From: Phoronis australis
Lineage: Eukaryota; Phoronida; Phoronidae
Length of the DNA: 64,000 nt
Direction: 5' to 3'
Assembly: GCA_002633005.1 (NCBI GenBank)
Contig: NMRA01000105.1
Coordinates: forward strand, 724,010-788,009
Each line of letters opens with the position of its first letter. The stretch's first letter is position 1. The position numbers and the translations under genes were made by a program. The notes under the pieces were generated by a model that was not told the origin of the DNA, searched no databases, and saw nothing but the letters and a program-made list of their open reading frames with translations. This document shows positions 1 through 12,959 of this stretch, piece by piece.

Positions 1-3000
1 TATGGCACAGCTACCACTTATGATCTGCTAAGTAACGATACAGAACGAAAAACGAACCCACTCATTTGGGTAAGTGCCAAGGACGTTTAAAACCAAGAAA
101 CTAAAAATTAAAGGGCAGTTGCAATACACACTTACCTAGAATTGAATTTTCTAAAAAAACAAACTGGGATTAGTAGCCAAATGTATGTACAAATCCTTAC
201 AGATGACAGCAAGGTACAGTTCTTCATGCCTCATTTTATTAAAAATTCAGAAAGCAGCAAAACTGCAGAATTTTCGGCCAGCCGTTTCTTCATCAAACGG
301 CAATCAGGGTTGCTACATTAAGTTTACAGTACAGTACGAGTCCAATTTTATTGCAATATTGGATATCAACAATTTTAATTTCCTACGAACGTGATCTGTA
401 ATGATGGTCTTTGTTACACAGAAGCGCACTTAATTACAGTAATTCAAAGTCAATTTTAATAATGGCATAAGACAACTGAACAACCAGTGACACACGACAA
501 AGAAAGTTTCTTTAAGTAGAATGCATTTGAATCAATTCTATAATTTTGAAATGAAATAGGATTCCAAGGTACCATGGTTTAAAACAAAACCACATCAACA
601 CCACAGAAAGCTCAAATAACAGTGGTCGAATATTAAAAACATCTCTCCTTTAGTTTGACTCCAGCTGACTGTCAGATATCAGCCTAATTCTGGCAGTCTA
701 TTGTACCACATCACAAGTCACACAGCAATTATCTTCCATGAAGTATATTAAACTGAACATATCAATCCCGCTTGATATTCTGGTAATAGAAACAAATCAA
801 AGTACATCGTTTTTGGTTAATTTTTATTATAAGCACTAATCATGTCATGGTCACTTCTAAGATTACGCAACACTTTGCCAGATGTCGCATTACAAGCTCA
901 GCTCATGATTACAATAGCTAACATCCTGCGTCTACGGAATGCAGCCCATGTCCTTAAGTTTTCAGTGACGTCACCAGATGTTAAGGAGCCGACCACCATC
1001 CAGAATACATTTCAAAAATGACAGCAGCACTGTAGACAAAATCCTTTGCATTAGTGGAGCTTGATCAAAGAATTATTTATAGTGTGATGTGTCAATGAAA
1101 ACACTTTGAAAGTGGGAATCAATGAGCAAGAGTTCAGCCATGAATACCATAGCTTCATTGACAGCGCAAAACAAACTTGTTGAAAATCAAAGTAAATTCA
1201 GTCCACAACAACCAAAAATCAATACAGAGACTGAACATCGCTGAAGCAGGCAAGCCGAAGACGAACATTCAAAACTGTCGCAGGTACTATCCTTTGAATC
1301 TCGGAACGTTGTTTATGGTATACACAAAATATTTTCACAGATTGAAAATGAACATTAAAAAGTTGTTTGAAAGGATGAAAGGGTTTCACGAAGGTTGACA
1401 ATTAACTAAGTCAGTCTCTTCCGCTTCGACATCGGTGGAGAGTAAACTGCGAAAATAACGAGCTGTCATGGTGATAAAGCATTGGAATATTTATAATGAA
1501 AATTTTGAACTGACATTTCATCCAAATCAACAGCAAGGAAAGCAGTCACATGCTGAATCTAGGCATTTGGTATGAGTGATATGAATTTGCAGCGACTCAT
1601 GTGACATGTTTATCATTCAAAGCAATTCATACCAAGCTGAGTTTCAACAGTAGCTAATTGATGGTGAACTCATCAATGAAAGCCTTCAACAAAGCATCAA
1701 AGGCCATCATTAACACTGAACAATTAGTTAAGTGGGACTGGTCCCTCAAAATGATACTATAGCTAACTGTTCAGTGGAGTGAACAACTAAATGTAAGCAA
1801 AATAAGTGCATGAAAGTTAAATGACCTTTATATCCATAAACCACCATAATAGCGATGGTCATTAACAGAGCTACATTGCAGATAAACACAGAAATTGATT
1901 GGTTACGGTATTAAACCACAGACATGTTATGGATTTCAAAATTTACCAAGCACTTAATTGGAACCACCTTCAAACAGTGCTGGAGGGAACAACACAGCAC
2001 TTAACCAAAATCATCACCCCTAGAATGTTTAAAACCAATGAGGCAAGGCAATATTTGCATTTTAAAACAAATCAATGCTGTCCTCATTAAAAAGAGAAAT
2101 ATAAGAATTCTTAAAAGCTATTGTTGATACTAGCACTTTTTGTGAAAAGGACGAAATCAAAACTAGACATCCCAGTTAACAAGCCTTTTGTAATATGTAG
2201 CAAAACAGCATTTTAAACCATTTAAAATAAACTAGCTGCAAAGTGAGGCTTGACAGAAAACCCAATACATACCTTTAGATGGCAAAACTTAAGTCATAAG
2301 TCATAAGGAAGATTCTCCTTCGCAGGAGTCCAAGAAAATGTGAATATACCCTACCCACAGTCATCCCAATGCCCACCATATTTCCCCAACAATACATTAT
2401 CCGCCCATCACCCCTCCCCAAGTGTGGCCGCCACTTAAGGTTTCATTGCCCTCATGGTAGATCTGCAACCCAGACTGCAAAGCGATTCAAAAGTCACACG
2501 AATTTGTCACTTAATCACCAAGCTGTACCCTGCCACCTTCAGATACATGGGGCATGTGCTGAAACAGACAAGTTCTGTGACCAAGCACTAGATGGAGCTA
2601 TTTGTTAATTCTTAGCGGTGTCTGTTTTTTGATTTATTGCAGGAATATCAACTTGCTATCAAGTCTTTAAACTGGGTCAAATTTCACTTTTGTGGTGTTA
2701 CTATAACAAGTTTCACTCATTCATCAAAAACCTTAGTCATAAATGCGGGGTTAAAATAAGGAATGTTTCCAAAGCTATTTTAAGTATGATGTTGTAGTCA
2801 CTTGATCACAGTGAGAGTAATTTTTCAAACGACCTAAGAGTTGATAGGATCAAATTGCAAGACCAAAAATGAATGCCAATCCGCAAAGACAAAGAAATCA
2901 TTTGATTAAGTACAAAAAGCATGCAAAAAGACCAAAACAAAGCAATTTTCAATGTGTCTTCTATAACCTGTACTAGTTTCTAAAAAGTTGGTGAGTTTTG

Positions 3001-4290
3001 ACAAAATTTAACCCGCTTTCTCAAAGTTATGGCTATGAACCAAGGAGATAAGAAATGACACCAAATCATTTGGAAATTTGCCAATAAAAAATTATGATTC
3101 AAAATTTCATGAGAAGATATTTTGTCAACTCCACATAACACTGGCTTTAAGGGCAGGATCATTGTTAACCATATAACAAAATTGTATTACAAAGGCGAAA
3201 ACTTTTGCTGTACTAGTTGAGGACTCAGTTAAATCAGCTTTACACAGGACTTTGATCATGCACAAGATTAATAGTATCTGTACCAGCGTTTGCCCCTTTC
3301 CATGTTTCACTTATTTACCTGATGTTGAACACATCTTTGGCACCTTTTACTATTTATATTTCGCACATATGCAACTCTGTCCTCAAAATTTATTTGTTTG
3401 TATTTTGATTGTTCAAATGAATTTCTTGGACAATTACTTTGAAATTTGCTGATACCTTGTGAGAAAATAAAATTTGACTCATTGGTCATATCATGTCCTA
3501 AATTTGTAACATTTTAATGCAGCACCCAACGTGCCGGGAAAGTGAAATTCCATTTTGTCAAATTTCTCAAAAAGTATATATAAAAACAATTTAGTATGGT
3601 TTCTACTGTGTAGGTGTCTTATAACAAAATTTGGTAAAGAATCCCTTGAAAATGGAAAATCACAATCTTGTGCAAATTTAAGTAAAGAACTACCATAGTC
3701 AAATGGTAGTCAAATGACATCACCTGGCACCACCAATGACAACATAACACCAACCACTGTTGACACAAGTTACATTTGCCGAGATGAGAAATTTGATAAC
3801 ACTTAAAATCATTCAGTATATTTGACAGGTCGACATGCAAGTGTCACCTAGCTCAGGTTATGCGAATTTGGATGAGTTTTAAAGTTTTAATTAAGATGAC
3901 ATTTTCACTGTTACACCCTCTAAATAACTAACATGACATAATTATTCCCACTCAGTTTGACTGGCTTCCAGGAACAAACAGCAGTAGATTTGTAAACAAT
4001 CATACAAAATGTGACCACTTTTGCATGTGAGCGCCACAGACGGAGGTTAATCATGAAGACTGGAAATAAATGTATGTTATGTAAACACACGTGGTGTTCA
4101 CTATAGGTTATTATACTGAGATTTGTGAAGTGTAAACTGATTTAAACTTGGTCAAAGCACAGTTTAAATGATAGCCTGTGCATCACAAATCGAGATATAA
4201 TAAACCCACAACCTTCACCACGCATGTTCTATAAAATATCTATTTGATAACTTTTTAAGAGGTGCATTTACCGAATGTGTTGCAAATGAC
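1..4290. other. No recognisable gene
   Basis: AT-rich sequence without convincing exons. A possible minus-strand terminal exon (1406-1446, YSPPMSKRKRLT then stop, acceptor TTTTCGCAG) is too short to trust. Part could be 3' UTR of a minus-strand gene. Confidence 0.5.
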
Positions 4291-4294
4291 TTAA

Positions 4295-5712
4295 CCCTTT
4301 CGAAACGAACCCGGCCAAACCCGGCCGCTGCCGTATGCAACCAACCCAGCTCAAACCGGCCGACCTTACCTTCATAAATACAGTTCCAGTCCATTCACGC
4401 ATATTCTCGAGTCTGAACGTTATTTCCGTTGTAAACATCCGTCTGTTTGTCCTACCACATTTCACGATGTCTGACAATTGAATCTGAAGTTTTTTGAGGT
4501 AATTTTCTGGTAATTTTTGAACTTGTTTCTGAAAATTTAAATGTCTCGTGGCTTCCGGTGAAAACAACACCTATAGCAGTGACAGTGACACTAGTTTTGG
4601 CGGTTTTACGAATGCGCAAGTAGCCGAATTTCTTCGAATTTGTGAAGGACTTGTTGTCAAAAATAAATCTGAAGCTAATATCTACGATGTTTCATCGACT
4701 GGGGATAAGGGCGATGATGAAATCGCCGATGTTGCTGATCCAGTATTAGCAGCACTTGGTGCCGATTGGTCTCGGGACTTGTGCAATAATAATTTAATGG
4801 GTTTTACTGAAATAACCGGTGTTAATCATGACTTATAACCTTCAGCCAAACCTGTTCACTGTTTCAAACTGCTTTGCCAGATAGAATTTTTGAAATGGTG
4901 TCTCAGGGAATGAATCTTTTTGGCCAGCAGAATTTTGCAACATCACCGGAAACAAAATGGCAGCCAACATGCCCTGATGAAATAAAGTTTTTTTTTCTTT
5001 ATTGGGATCATGATGGGTATGAAGTAGATACCAATCATAAAGTAACATTTTCTAAGACAGTAAAAGTTTATTTCATGCATTACATACAATTCGAAATGTC
5101 GTGAATTCGGAATATGACTTACCTATACTTACCTATACCTACTTATTTGTTGTGGCTCATTACCTTCAGGTAATGGTTAAATGGTAACCTGTGACTGTTG
5201 TTTAACATTTTGCTGAGTATGTTTTTGGTCTTAACTGTTATTGCAAGCCAAATTATCCTAAGATTTTGGGCTTGTACATTGTGTTCATCTTTCTGCCTGT
5301 TGACTTGGTTGTTACCTGCTTGTTGTTATCTAACATATTGTCTTGGTAATGCGGTGAATACTTACCTGACTTCTTAGAATGAATTGAAGAACATTGTGAA
5401 TTAATTATTTTATTGTCTAAGCAATAAAAACAGTAATATTTTGGATGGAAATGGCGTAATTTAATTGACAAGCACATTATTTGCTACCTTTACCTGCATT
5501 TACCTGATAATTTGATGAGTTTCGCTCATAAAGTCATCAGCTACATGAACACCATCATATGTCAGATATATGTTCCAAAAATCAAGTTAATATCTTGCCA
5601 AATAGTAAAGTTATGGTCATTTTTGTACATGCACTCAAAATAAGTGGAATTTCTCAATTTAATGTGGTCTTCACCATATGGTGATTTTGCTGTAAATAGA
5701 AACACGATAGGG
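4295..5712. mobile_element. Decayed piggyBac element
   Basis: TTAA at 4291-4294 followed by CCCTTTCG, and CGATAGGG followed by TTAA at 5713-5716: an inverted terminal repeat (7 of 8 bases) with the TTAA target duplication of piggyBac. Only 1.4 kb, so most of the transposase is deleted. Confidence 0.65.
4548..5104 (+). pseudogene. piggyBac transposase N-terminal remnant
   Basis: First frame (4548-4838) has an acidic N-terminus, then GFTEITGVNHDL. The next frame, from about 4850, gives FKLLLPDRIFEMVSQGMNLF-like text and WQPTCPDEIKFF. This order (F-x-x-x-x-G, P, F-x-L-x-x-P-D-x-x, I-V-x-x-T-N, W-x-x-x-x-x-E-x-K) is the piggyBac transposase N-terminal domain. A stop and a frameshift separate the two parts, and the catalytic DDD region is absent. 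Confidence 0.65.
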
Positions 5713-6406
5713 TTAAGAGTAACTAAACAGGTAGAAGTTTCTCCCTGGCCCCATGCCTTTGTTACAATTTTCATTCGAGAAAATGTATCTAGTACAGGAA
5801 CAAGATTGAACAATTGAATACTCGACAGTCACAGGCCAAAGAGAATTAAAGTCATCTTGAAAAATAAATCAGCACAATCTATTTCAACTTCAAGACATGT
5901 TCATTTTTCATAGACTTGCATCAAGAATTTAAGAATTGTGGCTTGCCAGCAGCAGACGACAGTGGACATTACGTTTGTCAGAAATCTTGTCTGTAAAATT
6001 CAACGAAATAATAATAAGTAAACAAAACATTAACAGAATTCAAAGGTTTTCATTACAATAGATTTCTTTTGCTTTCAAGTGTAAAATCCAATTTTTGCAT
6101 GCTCGCAGAGGCGTGTTGTTTACCATAACAATGAGTCATTCGTCGGCCAAACGACATCAATGGTCATTTTTAAAACATTGCTTTTGTGTGACTTTCCACG
6201 TTTTGATCATAATTTTCATCAATTTGAAATTAGTACCAAAGCAAAAATTACCTTGGCGGCTATTAGGGTGCTGTTTGACTTCTTGGGTATAACTTTTTTT
6301 CAGTATTTCACTTTGCATTTTGTGACAGGTAACATTAGTGTAGAGATGACACTACTTAGGAGAGTATAGATGACCTTTAGGTTCACCATAGTGGAATAAC
6401 TATATT

Positions 6407-6566
6407 CAGTGGCGGATTTAGAGGGGGGCCAAGGGGACCATGCACCCCCTAAAATTCTCCCAGATTACATTTGGCAATTCAGTGGTGCAAATGTCTGATG
6501 AACAAAATCCTGGCTAATACTCTGCCCTGCCCCAGCCCCCCAACTCAAAATCCTGGATCTGCCCCA
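6407..6566. mobile_element. hAT-like MITE (R3)
   Basis: CAGTGGCGGATTTAGAGGGG at the left and CCTGGATCTGCCCCAG at the right. The centre GGTGCAAATGTCTGA is shared with the copy at 53619. Confidence 0.7.
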
Positions 6567-6847
6567 GATATTCCCAGTCACAGTTGGATATACTATAGCA
6601 CATTCACATCATATATTAATGATGAAGCAGTTTAACTTGTACACTTTGAGCGGAAGAGTACACTGTACTTTGTAGATTATGAACAGCTCTTAAATTACAT
6701 TTACGATAAGTATTCAAATGGTTTTTACCAAAACTACTTTCAGTAATGGAAATGAAAAGCCAATCCAAACTAGTGCCACTGTTTTATTTCAACGCTTCCG
6801 GGTGCTGACTCAACAAATGCAATAATTGATGGCGAACCTATTCAGGT

Positions 6848-6915
6848 ACAACACACGCGCGCGCACACGCACACATACACACACACACACGCACACACAC
6901 ACACACACACACACG
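6848..6915. repeat. (CA)n microsatellite
   Basis: About 68 bases of CA with a few CG steps; potential Z-DNA. Confidence 0.9.
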
Positions 6916-7791
6916 TGAATCTGAAAATTGTTCTTGAGCCCTATTGAAGTCACACAGGAACATCTAGCAGATGAATCAGCAGGACATTGTGGTGAAAAGA
7001 CGCACTAATCATTTTAAAATATAACGTGCACAGGCCACTCAAAAAGACCCATTGCACTGATCATCTAGAATCATTTTATGCTTTATTAATATATGGTTAA
7101 AACGGAGTTGAGGAGCTAGAGGCCTGAATAAAGGGTCTGACAGTGAGAGCCAGTGGGACATGAACCCACACTGCCTCCTACAAACCAATCGTTTTTGTTG
7201 AATTGAAAAATAATTGTACAACCAAAAATGTAGTTGTGGATGTAAGTTTTTAGTAAAAAATCACTAGTCATCACTGAGAGAAGTAGATAACCCAAGATTC
7301 TGACTGGAACTAGAAGTGGACTTGATGCAGACCAAGTGGATGAAAACATTTCACTATACTCAGTAATAACTACTTTCATCAAGGCTCAAGCTTAGAGTTG
7401 ATAAAAGTTCAAAATATGAAATTTGCCAGTTGACACAAAATTGCTTTTATCAATTCAAGGGCCCTTTGCACCAGTGTCAACAAATCCATGTTATGGGGAG
7501 TGTACGAACAATTAACTTTGATTTTTGATCAATGTCGAGAGCACAAAAATAACTTCAAATTAAATAGGTAAATTTTAACAGCACAGCGTCGATGCTTCGG
7601 TATGATACAAAGGCTCCATTGAAGGAAGAATGTCTGTCCATAATGGCATGTATTATGGTATGATTCATAGTTTTAAAAATTCACCACTCTAGCATTAAAA
7701 GTACTCTACAAAATTGTGTAGAAGTTATTAAATTAATTAATATACCATCTCTATGTTATTTCACTCATTACTTGCGCCTGCATGTTTTCAG

Positions 7792-7915
7792 GGAGCAACA
7801 ACCTCGACGACCCATGCATGAAACGGTTATATTTTCCTATAACAAAGCTTGTCGGAAATGTTCAACTAACTTCGAAGTTTGCATCGATGCTTTTTCTGCT
7901 GATGAAGATGTAACG
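7792..7915 (+). CDS. Isolated plus-strand coding exon, unknown protein
   Basis: Acceptor TGCATGTTTTCAG, donor ACG|GTGAGT, one base plus 41 open codons. Residues include EQQPRRPMHETVIFSYNKAC and RKCSTNFEVCIDAFSADEDV, with three cysteines. Good splice sites and composition support it, but no partner exon was found on either side and no family is recognised. Confidence 0.4.
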
Positions 7916-8927
7916 GTGAGTAAAGCTTAATGATCGAAAACAAAACAACTTTCACATACCTGCTATTACACAGTAACAGCAAACATCACTTTTAACATCC
8001 ACACTAGAAAGGAAAACTTCACAGTCTACCTGTATAGCTCTCTCACGATGAAATAAATATTTATACCTTGGTAGGCACTTATAATCAACTGTCAACAAAG
8101 GTATTGATTTTTTGATGCGACATTTCACTTGAGTTAGCCAATGATATGGCATGTGTCTGCAAGACTCTCAATACTATTAGGATGTAACAGACAGATAGCT
8201 GCTTATAACGTCCCTACATATTGTGTACAGAGTGACCCAAACAAACCCAAACCAACAAAAATGTAATCTATCCTACATTTGGTGGACTCAACTGCAGTGT
8301 ATGTATGATAATTCTAAAAAAAGTTTAACCATAAATGTCAGTTTGCATTAGATTTTTTGTTCTTTCCAAAAGAATTTATAATTTTCTGGGTTCAATTTTT
8401 TGGTTCTTTGAGTTCATTTTATAGCTGTGAAAAATACCTTTTATCAAAGATAGTAACTTTTAATGAGAACTTTTTCATGCAGAACAGAATCTAGTCCAAG
8501 ACCTGTCTCGTGGCAAGAAAAATCTCGCCAAAATCATGTGCTCACACGACGGTATCTCATAGAATCTTGTGAGATCTTGCTTTTCTTGTGAAACACCAGC
8601 GTTATTGAACTTGATCCAGGTCTGAACGTGTTCCTTGTTCTTTAGAGAACTATTTCTTGGCTCAGAAAGAACTGGCAGTTTATAATTACTAGAGTAAATG
8701 GTAAGTGGGTGAAATAACCAGCCAAGACAAGCCAACTTATTGAGCCTGATCTCAAGAAGTTCTTCGTGACACTAGAAATCCCCAAAGGATTTTTTTATTG
8801 TGATTTTGTTGACTCTTCTAAATCATTTGATACAATTCTACATCAAGTGCTTTGGCTTAGGCTCTAAAAATGGAAATCATGTTACTCTTTGAGAATTTCA
8901 CAGCAAAACAAAGCAAATATCTGACGT

Positions 8928-9274
8928 ACAACTATTATTAAAATCTCTTGGTCTATTTACACCGACCTCTAGTCTATATACACTGTCACGACGTTTCGTT
9001 CGGTCTGTTCTCCGGCCATCGTCAGGTGTTCCCGCATGGATACGTGGTACACTCATGGTGTGATTTTTTGTGCGAGGCAGGATTTGAACCCACGACTTCC
9101 GAAACTACAGATAATTCGAGTCCACCAACTTAACCACTACAACACGTGCTCGTTCTTCTAAGAACGCGGGAACACCTGACGATGGCCGCAGAAGAGACCA
9201 ACCGAAATGTCGTGACAGTGTATATAGACTAGAGGTCGGTGTAAATAGACCAAGAGATTTTAACAATAGTTGTA
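8928..9274. mobile_element. Palindromic MITE with ~120-bp arms, TA-flanked
   Basis: Left arm CAACTATTATTAAAATCTCT matches the inverted right arm CAACTATTGTTAAAATCTCT, and the match continues through GGTCTATTTACACCGACCTC, the CTATATACACTGTCACGAC block and the CATCGTCAGGTGTTCCCGC block. TA dinucleotides flank both ends, as in Tc1/mariner-type insertions. The unique centre is a tRNA-like sequence. Both arms carry CTGACGA...GAAA, a hammerhead-like pair. It interrupts a LINE fragment. Confidence 0.8.
9070..9151 (-). pseudogene. tRNA-Ser(CGA)-like sequence inside the palindromic MITE
   Basis: Minus strand: A box TAGTGGTTAAGTTGG, anticodon-loop region GGACTCGAATTATCT (CGA), a long variable arm (GTAGTTTCGGAAG) and B box GGTTCAAATCC with a T-stem that pairs (GTGGG/CCTGC). 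This is the layout of a type II serine tRNA. The acceptor stem pairs only partly, so it is read as a tRNA-derived sequence, not a working gene. Functional RNA polymerase III promoter boxes are intact. Confidence 0.65.
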
Positions 9275-10099
9275 ATATGCCACCACCTCAGAGCGGTTTT
9301 AGGAAGTCATTAAATATCTGATGTGTGTGAGAAGACCTGATGGTATAATGTACTGTTAGTATTAGACAAGGATGTATTGCGCCCTCTTTTGTTTACTTTG
9401 TAACTGAATAAATTTGTCCATCCATGTCAAAATGTCACTGATATGAAAGTATTGTTATATGCCGATTATATGGCCCTTTACACCGACTCACCAGTTACAC
9501 TACCAACTGCAGACTTTCGTTCACTTCTGACAAACTTTGTCAGAAATTTGGTAGGTTAGTAGATTTTGTGAATATCCAAATTATGATGTTGAAAAATTAT
9601 CAAATGTGGAAAACTCAAAGTGGTTTCTAGTAATAAGTATCTTGGTGTTACGTTCAATATATTCAAAATCATTGTACACCACAGCTTAATCAGACCTTGT
9701 CAGCCCAAGCTACTAAGGTTGCCATTGCAGTCGATGAACTAGAGAATTATCAATGCTTTAAAATGGTTGGTACTAACAAAAATGGGCTTGTTCAAGAACA
9801 CGTATGGCCACAAGGGAACACTAGCGTGTACTCTTATGTGTATGGCATAATCGAGGAGTAATTAGGCTAGACCTGGTGAGACTTCAATCACTGTCCTCGA
9901 CACAGCGTAATTCCTACCATTAATGATGATTTCACAACTAGAATAATATGGATCATTGTTGATCAACTTTTGTAAGTAAATAGTGTTTTATCCTCATTAA
10001 CAACTTTATTTTTTAACTAGTTCAAATATCAGCAAACTATCTAAGTTATTTCCCCTGACATCAGATGTTGGGGAATCCCTTCATGGAATCTGATGTTCA

Positions 10100-10282
10100 T
10101 TACATTATCACCTTCATCTCGATGGAGACAATCACGAAAGTGTGTAAACTGTTGCAGCTAGGTTTTGGATTAAAACTCAAGCAGAAGGGTTGTATGTTAT
10201 CGGTATCTAAACAAAAAAGACGTTCCGGCCGTTCTGCCATACTGCCTAAAGACACCATGTTTACAAAAGCGCCATCTACCAA
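10100..10282 (-). CDS. Candidate minus-strand first exon
   Basis: A 60-codon open frame; the inner Met starts MVSLGSMAERPERLFCLDTD. Just upstream are an ETS-like CACTTCCG and an ATGGCGC (YY1-like) motif, and a possible donor AAG|GTGATA follows. No homologous family recognised and no second exon found. Confidence 0.25.
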   Translation of the reverse strand: MVDGAFVNMVSLGSMAERPERLFCLDTDNIQPFCLSFNPKPSCNSLHTFVIVSIEMKVIM

Positions 10283-11093
10283 GCAAAATGACGGAAGTGA
10301 ACTATTTTCCTAAAGACTAATATACTCCATATAAGTAAGATAATACACGCAAGTGTTGGCTTACGTAGTAAATGGTTCAGATAGGCTTACATTGTCAAAT
10401 TATGGCTTCTACAAACTTGTATTGCATGTGAAGATTCATGCCTTCGAAATTTTAACAAAAGAATAACTGAGAAACACAAAGGTTCCATTATTACTACAAC
10501 CCTTTCAATGAAAACAATGCCATCAGACTACAATGCAACAAGCAAAAACCCTTTCTCTCTACTACACTTAGACCTTAACAACACGGATCTGTTTTTTGTT
10601 ACAATACTATTTCAAAACAAAGCCTTTCAAGACAACAGAGCAGTGTTCTAGTTCATGTGTCAACTAGTGCCAGTACCATCAGACATGGAAAGCTATGTAA
10701 AATACACTGTAACTTAATAAATTACAAAGACATCAGGAGAAACAGTGAGAGAGCCTCAAAAAGGATTTTTATTAAAAGCATAAGAAAAATTGTCTGGTTT
10801 TCATCGGCAATTCACCAAAACAAGGTGAACAAAACAAAGAAGCAGAAAGGAGTGACAATTAGGACATTTTACCTTTACATCTCTAAAAAGCAGATACGTG
10901 TGAATGCAAGGAGCAAAATTGAGTTTTGCTGTTGGCTTCATGAAAGTTAACATAAGATGGCAGTCAGAGAAGATAACTCTGCACTTAAGTTCACTAAACA
11001 TAAAAAATAATACGATAATGAAATAAAATGCCTTTGCAAGTAGGATGGAAAATATGAAGAAGAATGTGATAACAAATGTTACCATGATGTAGA

Positions 11094-11627
11094 GCATATA
11101 GTATTAAAATGTGCCCACGACTGCAGCGCAAACAGTATCCTTCCAGGCATGTTTATTCGTATAAAAATGGCCACCACATGAGCAGAATAAGCTGAACCAA
11201 TCAGAAAATGGGAAGGCCTCGTCCTCTCCCTAAAAAAACTTGTTAGCCAAATTTCATGAAAATCCGGAGATACAGAGGCCAATGTAAAAATAGAATTGAA
11301 CTATGAGACACAGTGGTAACTGCAAAACAAGTTGTCATGGGTTTGTCACAGCAACCTAGTTTCCAAATTTCTTAAAAAGCTGCCAAGGAACTCTGAAGAT
11401 ACTGAGGTAAACATAAAAAATATAATAGTCACTAGGGGGCACAGCAGCATCTGGATCGGTTCAAAACTGATCATCATCTGTCATCAGCTTCACATCTGTC
11501 AAATCCAATTAAGAACCTCCAAGGGGTTTAAGAATAATAGCAGCGGATGGCAGACGGCACGACAATGATGATGACAATATGCACCCACATGTGTATAGTA
11601 TTATGTGGGCTCATAATAAAAACTAGC
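11094..11627. repeat. R1 repeat, copy C (diverged)
   Basis: Starts ATGTGCCCACGACTGC, shares the TATCCTTC and TGGCCA blocks with copy A, and ends with an ATGTGGGCTCAT hairpin. Confidence 0.55.
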
Positions 11628-12842
11628 CATTGTTGACAACAAATACAGGTAAAAATACATGTATACTTTGAACCGGCATGGAAATGTAAAAAAAACTGCA
11701 GGTGGCCTGATGTCATTTGCGCTGCATCAGACGTGCGCAGGCCTCATGGCAGGCCTTATGCAGCATATGTCCTAGCACTAATATGGACGCTCTGGCAAGG
11801 ACGCCCAATGTATCATTTGGACGCCCACTGTCAATAGGAACCTTTCAAGTTTGGACACACAGTCACATTGTAAATATTACTAGGAAGCCTCTGAAGGCTC
11901 AGTGGGGGCTATTTTTCTCAAAGCAGGAAGAAATATACAATGTATATACAAATTATATACAATGTTGCTATGCTCACACTTGTTTGATAGCATTGTAAAA
12001 GTCTTGGTCTACACCAATTTTTTATTAAAAATGCTCACTACAGAAGGCTGTTTTGTAAACTTAGATATAAAAACCTTGGTCTATGCATTTTTTGTAAAAA
12101 AATCTGTGTGTTTGGGGGGATTGCTGGGGGTGGGGGGTTACACGCCGGAATTATGGATGCCCTGGAATATTGGGAACCCCATTTTGGACACCCTATTTTC
12201 GAAATCCTGGATAAAAGCCTGCCTCATGGCTGGGCCCACTGCACAAAACACCTGTAAAAAAGCACAAGAGCCCCATTACGGTTCTTTGTGAAGGAAATGT
12301 AGTGTGTGGAAATGTAAATGACAAACATTTTAAGTCTGGTCAGTGCATGCCACCTGTTGGCCACATCACATAATTAAGTCACATGTTTGTGAACTACTGC
12401 CAAAGTTACATGACTGTTCTCGGTATACTGACAAGCCTCCTGATTTTGGTAATTGGGTCAACTTTGTAAAGGCCGCTATGAACGATGTCTTGCATTAAAA
12501 ATATTGACTTTCTTCACAAGCGTATTTGCTCTTCCTCAGCCAGAAGTATGTTAATTAATTAAACAACTTTGCCATCAAAAACTTACCACAATTAATTATT
12601 AGTGCAATCGAGGCTTAATGTGAATGTAGTCACGTAGGTCTCAACATGCCATATTCACCGTCACAGAAATGACTGCAGTTATACAAATTTCTAAACTAAG
12701 CAAAATTGTATGCAGCATCTGAGCAAATGTAATGCAACAGGACCGTCTTGGACTTACACGGTGATAGAACTCTCCTTTGTACCAGAGATAAGAAAGCACG
12801 TGACCTCGTTTTGGGAATCAGGCACATTTTCATGTCTCTCAT

Positions 12843-12959
12843 TCATGTCCGGAAGGCGAAGAATTTGAAATCATGCATCCATGGGTATTTGTCCAGTTTA
12901 TCGGAATTTCTTACGTTAGAGTTGCACCCCACAGCACAGCAGTAATACTTCGTTGGCAT
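12843..12959 (-). pseudogene. THAP-like zinc-finger N-terminus fragment
   Basis: MPTKYYCCAVGCNSN followed by WMHDFKFFAF, then a stop. C-x-x-x-G-C close to the N-terminus and an aromatic-F-P-like step resemble THAP domains of P-element-type transposase and YqaJ-linked proteins. The rest of the C2CH module is missing. Weak call. Confidence 0.35.

Larger units (their letters stand above)
8765..9990 (+). pseudogene. LINE reverse transcriptase fragment, split by a MITE
   Basis: Plus-strand motifs in RT order: YCDFVDSSKSFDTILHQVLW (family: FxDxxKAFDTV), then after the MITE IRQGCIAP (9361-9384), LLYADYMAL (YADD decayed to YADY, 9460-9471) and SNKYLGVTFN. Several frameshifts and stops. Dead copy; no flanking target duplication seen. 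Confidence 0.8.

Noticed and set aside
1406-1446. Possible minus-strand terminal exon YSPPMSKRKRLT
   Set aside because: Only 12 codons; the acceptor is fair but no partner exon was found.
2369-2608. 79-codon plus-strand frame rich in Pro/His
   Set aside because: No splice signals or family match; composition fits non-coding DNA.
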